Program-made: the position numbers and the translations under genes
Notes under the pieces: generated by a model
The model's database searches: none
Seen by the model: only the letters and a program-made list of their open reading frames with translations
Told to the model about the DNA's origin: nothing
Assembly (NCBI GenBank): GCA_021018815.1
Contig: JAITYX010000003.1
Span: 2,418,001-2,482,000, forward strand
From: Talinum fruticosum
Lineage: Eukaryota; Streptophyta; Magnoliopsida; Caryophyllales; Talinaceae
Length of the DNA: 64,000 bases
Direction: 5' to 3'
Shown here: positions 22,302 to 32,836 of the stretch, piece after piece
Layout of the letters: each line of letters starts with the position of its first letter
How positions within the stretch are numbered: the first letter of the stretch is position 1

Positions 22302-25300
22302 ATGTCAATCATAATATATACGGACGGGCCTACGCATCGTAGATGGATGTATCGTAGGTTATTACCTGGTAGAGTTGGGTATAGACAAGAGTTTCTAGAC
22401 GGGGTTGAGGAGTTTGATGCACATGCTAGAAGTCAATCAGAATTTGTACATAATCAACAATATAGGTGTCCATGTCGCAAATGCAAAAATCGGAAGTATA
22501 AGGATCCCAATGAAGTTGAGTTACACCTTTATCAATATGGTTTCTTCCAAACTACTGGTATTGGACTAGTCATGGAGAAATAGATCCTCATTTACATGAG
22601 GATGGTGGTATGACTTCTAACATATTCAACGACGAAAGTGGCACCAATCATATGAACTACGGTGATGTAGAATCAAATATCGACCGTATGAATGATATGG
22701 TCACGGATGCCATGATCTCAAATCAATACTCTACAAGTGAGCCTCCAAATACCCATGCCCAAACTTTCTTTAATATGGTTGAGGCTGCGCACGACCTTTG
22801 TGGGTAGGAAATGAAACTCACACCTGAGTTGTTTGCCACCGTTAGAATGTTGAGCATTAAGTCCGACTACAACATGCCTTAAAATTGCTTCAATGAAATT
22901 GCTCAACTTATGAAGGAGATTTGTCCGCCGGATAACCGAGTTCCTCGTGACATTCACCATGCAAAGAAGGTCATTAAAAATCTTGGGATGGATGTTCAAA
23001 AATTGATTGTTGTTGAAAAGGTTGCATGTTGTTCTACAAAGAGGACATTAATCTTGATTCATGCAAGTTTTGTGGTAATGTGAGATGGAAGCGTCAAAGG
23101 GAAAGACAAGGCAAAAGTCAAAGAACTCCATTTGCAAGGATGCATTACTTGCCATTAATACCAAGACTTCCGCGCTTGTTTACTTTAAAAACCACAGCAG
23201 AGCACATGAGATGGCATTATAAGAATGTAAGAGAGGATGGTGTCCTTTGTTATCCTTCGGATGGTGAAGCATGGAAACATTTTGATAGAGTTCACCCCGA
23301 ATCCGCTACCGAACCTAGAAATATTAGACTTGGTTTGTGGGCGGATGGGTTTAATCCATTCAGCCAACCTTCAAGGTCTTATTCAATCTAGCCGATTGTT
23401 GTTACGCCCTATAATCTACCACCGAGTTATGCATGACGACGCCTTATATGTTCTTGACATGTATCATACCAGGGCCTACAAATCCGAAAAATAAAATTGA
23501 TGTGTACTTGCAGCCTCTTATTGAAGAGTTGAAAACACTATGGGAAGATGGTGTTGAAACATATGATATTTCAAAAGGTGAGAACTTTCTCATGAAGGCT
23601 GCGTTGATGTGAACCATTAATGATTTCCCGGCCTATGGTATGTTGTCCGGATGGAGTACGCATGGTGCCATGTCATGCCGGGTATGTATGAATTAAAAAA
23701 AGCATTAAAACTTAGAAATGGCCCAAATTTTTCATGTTATGATTTCCATCAGCGGTTTTTGCCCCGAAGTCACGCGTTTCGAAGGAATAGGACATCGTTT
23801 ACAAAAGGAAAAACCATACATTTGGGTCCTCCTCGTCGATATACGGGGAAGAAATTAAACAATGGGTTGAAAGCTTTCCTAAAGCAATAGAAGAGCAAGA
23901 AATTAACATTTTGGGGTTCAAAAAGGATCATAATTGGACAAAACAAAGCATATTTTAGGAGCTTCCATATTGGAAAGATCAATTGGTTCGCCACAACCTA
24001 GATATGATGCACATTGAAAAGAACTTTTTGAGAATATAATTACCACTCGTTATGGATATTCCTGGTAAAACAAAGGATGATATCAAGGCAAGAATGGATT
24101 TGGAAGAGTTGTGTGATCGTATGGAGTTGAATTTAAAGCATGGAGTAAATGGTAAAATTCTCAAACCGAAGGCAAAATATGTGTTCACATTGGAGCAGAA
24201 GAGGGTAATATGTGAATGGGCAAGAGAGTTGAAAATGCCGGATGATTACTTGTTCTAACATTTCATACCTTGTAGACCCAAACTCCACTAAGTTCCATAG
24301 CATAAAAAGTCATGATTGTCATGTTTTCGTGGAGAGTCTTCTTCCAATAGCATTTAGTGTACTCCTGGACGAGGTTGTAGCGCCTCTCATTGAAATTAGT
24401 GAGTTCTTCAAGAACCTTTGCTCATCTGTTTTATGGGATGTAGAGTTAGAGCAAATGCATCGAAATATTGCAATAACACTTTGTAAATTGGAAACAATAT
24501 TTCCTCCCGGGTTCTTCAATGTCATGGAATACTTGCTTGTTCACTTGGCGGAGGAAGCAAAATTGGGTGGTCCGGTACAATACCGGTGGATGTATCCATT
24601 TGAGAGGTTCTTTGGTCGATTGAAGAGATCCATAGGAAACAAATTGAAGCATGAAGGGAGTATCGCTGAAAAGTACGCGCGATTTGAAGAAACACATTTT
24701 GCATCTTACTATTTCGACTTTAACGTGCCTTGTATGGGCACTATACCACAATCCTACTCTTTCGGTATTCATACTAGAAGGTGCTCCAATTGGGAAGTGC
24801 ACTCCACGTTTCCTTGATGATAAGGAAAAGACGGCTGCACATGTCCATATTTTATTGAATTGTTCCGAAGTTAAACCTTACCTTGAGTGAGTTATCTTGT
24901 CCTATACAACACTCGTTTGAGTAAATTTTTTTCACAACGATGATTTCATATTAATAAACTATTTGAACTCGGTCTCTTCGAACACCAAAAATGAGCTATG
25001 TATGGTGATGTTAATGATGCTGCAATTGATGCAATGGTGGAAAGTGAGTTCGAAGATTGGTTCAAAGGAGTTGTGAGTATCATATATTAATACTTAATGC
25101 TCATGCCTCAAATTTATTAGTATTGGTTGTTCAATTTCAATAAACTAAACAAACACTATGTTATTGGCACAGATTCATTGTTATCGGGTATATCATGATG
25201 AAAAGCATGTTTACTTGATGCAATTAGCTCAAGGTTCTTTAAGGAGAGTGAAAACATGGACAGCATACACGGTGAATGGAATGTTATTTCATAGAGAGGC

Positions 25301-25965
25301 TTGAAATGAAGGGAGGATGACCTTCAATTGTGGTGTTTGTGTGAAAGGAACCGATGGAGGACATGTTCAAAATAATTACTACCGCATCTTGCAAGAAGTA
25401 GTTGAAGTTGAATATGTTAGTGAACCAATAAAAAGGTGTGTGCTGTTTAAATACAATTGGTTTGACCCTAGTCGTCCTCGGGAACTCGGTGCCATAAATT
25501 TAGTTTGTATGTTGAAGTGCATCGTACAAGGCGTTATCGTAACTACGATCCTTTCATATTTGCTAGTACGGCAACTCAGGTGTATTATATGTCATATCCA
25601 CAAGGGCTCCCTAGAGAAAAACTGAATTGGTTCGTCGTGGTGGCATCAAAACCAAGGGTCGAGTTGATGACCAATATACTATTCCTCTTGCATTCCAAGA
25701 GGATAGTATGGGTACAATCGAGCCTATAATGGAAACTTTGCCGGACACTTTGGTTGATAACTCAATCTTAACAGAAGAATTAGTTGATGATGTTATTTTG
25801 AACCGAGAAGATGGGATTGAGGATGTTAGTGATGAAGAGGATGGTGAAGAAGATGAGGAAGGTGAATGGGATGATGATAACATCACCGATGAGGAAGAAG
25901 AACATATCATATTCAATGATGCCGAAGCGGATAGTGAAGAAGACGATGATTATACTCGATGATGG
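22302..25965 (+). pseudogene. TNP2-type CACTA transposase
   Basis: Domains in order: an N-terminal transposase-associated domain (about 22338-22560; WMYRRLLPG, RCPCRKCKNRKY), the TNP2 transposase core (about 22850-24240; HAKKVIKNLG, LDSCKFCGNVRWKRQRE, RWHYKNVREDG, LGLWADGFNPF, and HNLDMMHIEKNF), a DUF4218-like region (about 24245-24740; LPIAFSVLLDEVV, YRWMYPFERFFGRLKR) and a DUF4216-like region (about 25180-25650; FNCGVCVKGTDGG, VLFKYNWFDPSRPR). A Glu/Asp-rich tail ends near 25960. An intron with GTGAGT at 25073 and AG at 25171-25172 precedes the DUF4216 part. Stops near 22581, 22806, 23610 and 25303 and frame changes at about 23030, 23390 and 24240 disable it. Family role: excision and integration through the element ends. 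Confidence 0.87.
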
Positions 25966-26204
25966 CTAGTTGATGATGTTCTTTTTTTGGTTTGTTTTAT
26001 ATTGACTAACTTTTATTTATGTTGTAATGAAATGAATTCTTATTAATGTAATGAAGGTGAAACAATTGAAGCGTAATTTATTCATAGAAGAATATTTATA
26101 TCTAACGCTTAGATGTTTATATGTTTATATGTTGTTTTATATGGAATCACTTTAACCGTTGGATGTTTACTAATGATGTTTTTATGTTGTTTATGTTAAG
26201 AAAT

Positions 26205-26889
26205 ATGGAGAGAGGTAGAGGCGGGTCCAAAAGATCGGCTACTCGGGGAAGGCCAAGAAATACCACTATCGATGGGGAAGGTAATGATGTCATCACTTCT
26301 ACCCCGTCTCAAAACCCTCATAACCTTCAATCTCCCGTAGGTGGAGCACTATCTACACACTCCCTTACAACCAAACTCCAATTGGGGGTCATTCATTCCT
26401 AACCCTCCTTTTTCCAACCTCCAAACATCCCACACATGCAAAGCCCAATGGGTGGGTCTTTCATCCCAAACCCTCCATATTCTCAGCACCCTCATATGTA
26501 CTCAAACCCGCCCAATACATATGCATATAAGTAATATGGTACAAGTAATGTACCAAGCATTCACATTGGTTTCGAACAAAGGCCACCACAAAGGCCTACA
26601 AATGATGGGCCAACTAATGCAGGCAACGAGCATGCTAGTCTTGAATCAAGCAAGTGCTAGCAACCGAGAAAAGATTCGAATTGAGCCGGATGGTGAAGGG
26701 TAAGTGTGATAATAATTAATAAAATAAATTAAGCTTAGTAGTTTAATAGTAGAACTAACTATTTTATATGTTTCTTGATTAGCTTCTTCCCCATTGACAA
26801 AGTTGTGGGCACGATTTTCCACATCTTCCAAAGCAAGTACGATGGAGCTTGGCCTGCATGGGGTATAGTTACTTTTGATTTTGGCCATT
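26205..26889 (+). pseudogene. Second CACTA gene (TNPA/Transposase_24-like), truncated
   Basis: ATG at 26205 opens MERGRGGSKRSATRGRPRN, a basic start common to the second gene of plant CACTA elements. A Pro/Asn/Gln-rich region with frame changes follows. After a likely intron (donor GTAAGT at 26700, acceptor near 26780) comes a short segment reading VVGTIFHIFQSKYDGAWPAW, like the start of the Transposase_24 domain. The sequence breaks off near 26889. In En/Spm the corresponding product binds the subterminal repeats. Confidence 0.6.
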
Positions 26890-27524
26890 AGGATTTACCC
26901 TTAAGAATATCTTCCGGAAGAGGGTTCGAACTATTAACCCAGCGGGCCCAAGTAGGCTTGATTGTTGGGAAGGTGGTTACTCTTCCCTCATAGCACTCTC
27001 TTTTGGTTTACCGGGAGGCACCGAGAATTTATGCTTTTTTTTGTCGTGCAGCCTACGGAGGAATAAATTCTCGGACTATAAGACACCATGTATCCTACCT
27101 AGATTTATCCCTCTTTTGACCATAAATCCTTGGTTGTCTAGGTGGTACCTTTGCTCTTCATTTGCATGCTTGAATGAGTGTGTTTGTTTTCATATTTAAC
27201 CTTCTTCTTGTGAGCCTTTAGGTTAGGGTTAGAGTGCTAAATAACCCTTGCATGGGTGCAAATAAAATACAATAATTAATCTCCTTGAGTCGGTCCAATA
27301 TGTGCATTTTTAGCCAAACGTAAAAAATTGCCTTTCTTTTTTTAAGGTCGGCTCGTTAATTGCATTTGTGAGTCAACCCAAAAATCTCTCTCTTAGTCTA
27401 GGGTTTTTAGCCACCAACCATCGGGCTGGTGCCGGCCACCTCCGGTCGGTCTATGAGGGTCTTGCTGGGGACCCTCATCTCTTTTCTCGGTCGGTTTAGT
27501 TTTTTTAGGGTTTTGACTTTTTAG

Positions 27525-27965
27525 CATGCTTACATTCCATTTTTCATGTTAGATAAAATAAATTCATCTCAAATTAGGTGAATTCATTTTCGCATTCCAT
27601 TTTGCATCTTAGCCAAAATAAATTCATCTCAAATTAGCTGATTCCATTTTCACATTCCATTTTGCATCTTTTCCAAACTAAATTTATCTCAAATTATTGA
27701 GTCCATTTTCCCATTTCATTTTGCATCTTAGCTAAAATAAATTCAGCTCAAATTAGGTGAGCCCATTTTTGCATTTCATTTTGCATCTTCGCCAAAATAA
27801 ATTCATCTCAAATTAGTTGAGTTCATTTTCGCATTCCATTTCGCATTTTACTCAAAATAAAATTCATCTAAAATTAGGTGAGTCCATTTTTGCATTTTAG
27901 CCAAAATAAATTCATCTTAAATTAGATGAGTTAATTTTTGCATTAAGCCAAATAAAACTCATCCC
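27525..27965 (+). repeat. Tandem array, about 7 units of roughly 62 bp
   Basis: The phrase AAAATAAATTCATCTCAAATT, with small changes, recurs about every 60-65 bp. It is followed each time by AGxTGAxTCCATTTT and GCATTxCATTTTGCATCTT. Units differ by substitutions and short indels, so the array is old. Such arrays are common in untranslated parts of Tat/Ogre gypsy elements. Confidence 0.85.
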
Positions 27966-28559
27966 AATCTAAGTCATTAGCACCATTATATTTTCCTTTA
28001 ATTGCTTTGTGTTTCTTATGTGCATCCAAATAAATAACATCCTTCTCTTTCTTAGTCTCTTCGCATCTTGCGCTTAAGTCCTTTTCTCCCTAAAAGTTGG
28101 TTTTCTTAATATGGTCCTAAGCAATTATCCTCTCGGGCTGCATAATAGGGGAGCGTACCACCTTTGGGTTTCGTTGGAATATGAGCTCTAAAATGTTAGC
28201 ACTTTAGTACGAGAATCCAGTACCTCTTCCCCTCAATCTACACTAGTGCGACCAACTTTGGTGCACACAACACCGGTTCAATCAATCTTCCGTCGTAGGA
28301 CAGTACCCAAAAACAAATCCCCTCAAATGGAAGAAGAACCATGACCATCTCGTATCATCACCTTGCTTAATGAATCCTCGGCCAAGACGAAAGCCTGAAT
28401 TGAGGCTCAAGACAAAAAGATATAGTCCATATCTAAAACTCTTGATGTTATCCTAAAGACTCTTTCGGAGAATAAGAAAGGAGGTGAAGAAGAAGCTCGT
28501 CCACAACCTAGAGGCCCCCATCTCAACCGAAATGGATCCAGAACCTACTCCGGATAATA

Positions 28560-29510
28560 GTCTTGAGCCAAAACCTAAGTCGATCAGCGCATAGATTTGA
28601 TAGAAAGGATGTTAAGAGAATCCTCCATATTCAAGAGTCATTACTTTGACCTCAAAGGATTCACTTCAATCCCCAAAGGAAACTACCTCTTAAATTCAAT
28701 ATACTAGATATTAAATTCCATGGTTCCGAGAATCCCCGTCAATATGTTCGCAACTTCTCGGGAGTAATGACTCTTAAGACTGTACTCGAAGACACTTACC
28801 ACATCATCTTCCCATGGATGTTTGTGATGTAATAAAGTGGTATAACGTAATTGACCCACGCAAGGTCACTAATTCGACCGATCTGCACAAGGAGCTCCTA
28901 CATCAATACTCCTATAACGGTGACTTGTCACCCTTAGAGATTTAGAGCTAATCAAACAAGCGGACAATAACAACTTCCTTACTAGATGGAGGGCAAAGGT
29001 TGCCCATATGGTTAACCGACCTTTCGAAAAAGACAAAGTCAAAATTATCGTAAAGAACCTTCGGCCCGTCTATAATCAACATTTGAAGTTCTTACCATTT
29101 TTTAGGAAGAGTTGTTTGCCATGACCACAAAATTTGTGGCTAGTTATAGAGGTAATTCTCAATCTAAAGACAAGAAAACGTCTCACCAAGGCAACAAGTA
29201 AGGCTGCAGATGTCAATGCCCTTAATAGGTGTAATGACTACACTCCTATAGATACTACTTACGCTTAAACCCTTGACGCCTCTTGTTTAAAGGAAAAATT
29301 GCACTACCACCTGTAAGAGCGGAATTAGAAGCTGCGAAGGAGTAAAAAATTAGGATGTAGGAAAATTTTACAAGTACCATCATATACAAGGACACTATAC
29401 TCAGCAATGTTGGACTTTTAAGAACAAATTGGAGAGTATATTCTGCAATGGTCAACTTCCTCTCCATAAGACCGCTCAAAAACCCAACAACAGACAAAAA
29501 CCTATTCAGC
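28560..29510 (+). pseudogene. gag: Ty3/gypsy gag remnant
   Basis: Broken frames read like plant gypsy capsid: HGSENPRQYVRNFSGVMTL near 28720, DTYHIIFPW near 28790, KWYNVIDPRKVTNSTDL near 28835, then LIKQADNNNFLTRWRAKVAH and NRPFEKDKVKIIVKNLRP up to about 29070. A later piece reads LFKGKIALPPVRAELEAAKE near 29285. HHIQGHYTQQCWTFKNK near 29375 resembles the C-terminal zinc-knuckle region, with its first Cys lost. No protease or RT follows because copia element B interrupts at 29528. Confidence 0.7.
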
Positions 29511-29527
29511 GGTACCTTAGTGTAGAT

Positions 29528-30961
29528 TGAAGACTTAGATCCTAACTCTAAGTCATTCGAGTACTACATGAACATATTGGTATAAACGTCATCTTTCCTA
29601 AGTTTTGATTTCAAGTCATTCCGAGAGTTATAGAAACTCTCGTCTAAGTTTTCATTCGTTTTTGATCGACTCGGAAAACACATTATTGTATATCTTCTAC
29701 ACCGATGTTTCGACTCACTCGGACATCACTAAGAACTAGTACATGTTCAAATAATTTCTCTAACTCTTTTACTCTCGGTTCGATTACATATTTTAACGCA
29801 AAGTGAATTACACTTGTTAATTCCTTTTTCTAAGTCAGTTTATTTGTTTGAGAATTATTTGTTCAGATCAAGTTGCTATACTCTCATGTTCTATTCTCTT
29901 AATTTGATCATCCTTAGGATTGACTCCGATGGATTTTGAGTATATTGAATATTAGATTCAGAAAATTTCACTCTTCTAGGCCTAAGATAATTATGCACTT
30001 AATTATCTTAATTTAATTATTATTTGTGACTAATTTTGGACCAAAGTATTTTATACTTTGAGAACTAAAGTGGTTTACTTTTGTAGGTTATTCAAACGAG
30101 GTTATCTCATTTTGAAATACAAAAGTAGCCGACTTCTAGTTGTCAATCACCAGCAGACAAGCTTTATCTACTTACGAACGAGCTTAGACACTCGTGTCGG
30201 GGTTGTCTGTTTCTAAAATTAGAAAACTGCAATGCTAGGCTCAACGGTGGTTTCCACCTTGCTTTTAGACATCACCAGTTGACTGGAGTACCTTTTGCAT
30301 TTGAGAGCCATTGCACAACGTTCACATCCCAATGGATGTTTTACGAGTGACTTAGAAAAGCCGTTACAACGGCTCGTAAAGAATTCTGTTCAGGACCAAG
30401 ACACAACAGTCACTCTGCTTGGTCGTTAATAAATAGAAGCCATTTCACAAGACTTGAAGATTGCTTGGAATTATTGCTGAAACACATTACTTCTAGTTTG
30501 TAATTAATATTTTACGAGTTGTAAAGTTTTGTAAATAGTTACATACTTCTCTTATTTTCGACTAAGGTCCCTTGACTGAGTTGTAAGAGTTAACCGAGCT
30601 TAGTTGTCCCTAACTTTAAAGGTTATCTCGGTTAGGAAGTACTAGATCGGATAAGGGAACTTCGAGTCTAGGAAAACATTGTAAGGAATCATTTAAGGGA
30701 GCAATTTTGGTAGAGTAAGTCCTTTTTATTTTAAGGATTTAAAATAGTGGATTTGACTTGGTGCTTGGATTAGCGCTGTCCGTGGTTTTATGCCCCAGGA
30801 GGGTTTCCACGTATTTTTGAGTGTTTACATTTCGAGTCCAATCTAGATCGAGACTCAGCTTGTTTATCTTTTCAAGCAAAAAGTTTCTAAGTTTGGTCAA
30901 ATTTCCTGATCACCCTATTCACCCCCTAGGTTGACTTAGACTCTCCAAGAGCAAACCTTCA
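29528..30961 (+). repeat. 5' LTR of copia element B (1,434 bp)
   Basis: TGAAGACTTAGATCC at 29528 to AACCTTCA at 30961. The first half closely matches 38675 onward. The second half differs from the other LTRs and lacks the roughly 100-bp segment around TCATCTCCGAATTCCGAG found in D. The TATA region at 30426-30436 reads TTAATAAATAG, a weakened box. Confidence 0.88.
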
Positions 30962-30963
30962 AT

Positions 30964-30976
30964 TGGTATTAGAGCC
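30964..30976 (+). other. Primer-binding site, element B
   Basis: TGGTATTAGAGCC, one transition from the canonical tRNA-iMet site TGGTATCAGAGCC and without the one-base loss seen in A, C, D and F. Confidence 0.87.
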
Positions 30977-31022
30977 TAACTTTTCAAGAAGGATCTAATA
31001 ATCCAAAGGTCTAAAGATCGAG

Positions 31023-32836
31023 ATGGCTTAGAACATTGGAGAGTTCAATGAAGGAAGGTCTTCCACCGGACCACCAAAGTTCAAAGGATCAAACTTCGTG
31101 CAATGGAAGAAACCGATGGAGTGCTTTACGTTGGACAACGATGAAGATGTCTAGAACATCATCTAATAAGGCAACTACATCCCAATAAATATGGAAGGAA
31201 CAAGATATGTGCCTAAAGAAAAATTCGAGTACACCAATGAACAATCGGAGAAGTTAAGAAAAACTTCAAAGCAATGAACATTCGATGTGTGCTATCAGCT
31301 GAAAAGAGTACAACATAGTGTCAGCCTATGACATAGCCAAAGATGTGTGGGACACTCTTGTCAACACATATGAAGGGACGAGTCAAGTGAAACGAGGCAA
31401 AGATAAGCCGAGTATCTTCACAAATATGAGCTATTCAACATGGAGCCGAAGAAAGCATCACTCATATGTTTATTTGCTTCATTGAGATTACAAACAATCT
31501 CAAATCTTTGGGTAGAAAAATTTCTCACGAAGAAATGCTTAGATAAATTATGAGAAGTCTACCAACGAGGAGATAGAGTCCCAAGGTGACAGCCATCAAG
31601 GAAGCTCATAATCTCTCTCAACTAAAGCCAAACGAACTGATTAGGAAGCTGCTTACCCATGAGATTCACTTGGAAGAAGAGGATGTCGAGGTCGGCACCA
31701 AAAGGAACATTGCACTCGAAGGACTCGAGATAGTAGAAAGGAAAGTCCGACTTCCTCGGACTCGGAAGAGGATCCAATGGCACTCATTGCCCGAGGCTTC
31801 AAAAGAATGATGAAGCATAAGAAGTGAGACAAGAGGCCAAAGGAAGAGTTCTACAAGAAAGATTAGAAGGACGAGAAAAGGTAAATATTCTTCCCCTTCA
31901 AAGTTATCTTTAACTAAGAACTCCGGCTATTTTGAATGTGGCAGCAAAGATCACATAGTCAAGGACTGTCCGAAGAGAAAGAAGGACAGAAAGAAGAAGA
32001 AGGCTATGATGGCCACATCAAGCGATGACGACTCATCCGAAGAAGATGATGATTCTAATGACTCAAAGTGTCTAATGGCACTCTTAGGCTCGGAAGTCGA
32101 ATCGAGTCAGATTCCGACAACTCAAACATTGAGGAAACAAGTCCTCGGGAGGTAATTGAATACTTTCTTAAGTTCTCTAAAGTTGATTCGGCTAAATATA
32201 TTTACACTTTGGAAGAAAAGTCCATTTCGATTCTTCTTAGTTCAAAGAACAACTTGAGTCTCTTACTTACGTGAGCAATTGTTTGAAAATTGAATTGGAA
32301 AACCCGAGACTAACTCTAAAAGAGCTCAAGACCAGTACTCAAGCTAATGAGACTGAATTTGAGTCACTTAGAAGAGAAAATAAGCATATGAAAAGAAAGC
32401 TCAATGAGTCTCAAGAACTTGTCTTGAAATTTACTCAAGGTCGGAAAAACCTTGACATGCTTTTCGGCTCTCGGTGTGTCTCCTTCGAGGAAAAAGGACT
32501 TGGTTTTAATGAAAGGAGGAATCTAATTCCTACTCCAATCTTTTCAAGAAGGATTCTAGAACTTCGAAGTTTAGGAAGGCTGAGCATGGTTCTATTTATA
32601 AGAATGAAAGAAGGACTGAGCCCGGACCGGTTTATAGGAGAAAACCATCTCCACCTATTTACAAATGAAAAGATTTTCAAAAGAAAGAGACATAGACTCG
32701 GTTTTCTAGAAAGAAAACTCATAATCGAACTAAACCCAAAGTCATTTAAATATGGGTTCCCGAGAGTCTTCTTCCTCGGAAATGGACCACGGTAATGGGA
32801 GTTACTAGGTTCATTAGAGGAAGTGAGAAGGGTTAG
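31023..32836 (+). pseudogene. gag: gag of copia element B
   Basis: ATG at 31023 is followed at codon 3 by TAG (ATGGCTTAGAAC). Reading on gives the family capsid, with FVQWKKPMECF and a stop near 31153. The zinc knuckle at about 31921-31975 reads GYFECGSKDHIVKDCP, with the first Cys replaced by Tyr. Basic KRKKDRKKKKAMM follows. A 174-codon open stretch at 32271-32795 covers the C-terminal coiled Glu/Lys region. The terminal amber codon is at 32834-32836. It cannot make Gag. Confidence 0.84.

Larger units (their letters stand above)
20785..26889 (+). mobile_element. CACTA (En/Spm) DNA transposon, right end missing
   Basis: Starts with the terminal motif CACTACTACAAAA after TTT. Subterminal CGACGG repeats, a leader with tandem repeats, a multi-exon TNP2 transposase gene and the beginning of a second gene follow, the usual CACTA order. 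I find no TTTTGTAGTAGTG right end before other repeat sequence takes over near 26890, so the 3' third is lost. The transposase has stops and frameshifts, making this a fossil. Confidence 0.87.
26890..29527 (+). mobile_element. Ty3/gypsy fragment (Tat/Ogre-like), both ends missing
   Basis: From about 26890 the CACTA text stops and a different repeat starts. It has about 600 bp of non-coding sequence, a tandem array (27525-27965), another non-coding stretch, and a decayed gypsy gag. It is cut at 29527 by copia element B. I see neither LTR end nor PBS in the left part, so its outer boundary is only approximate. Confidence 0.6.

Noticed and set aside
27525..27965. CRISPR-like array
   Set aside because: Units are contiguous, diverged and AT-rich without unique spacers, in a plant retroelement context.
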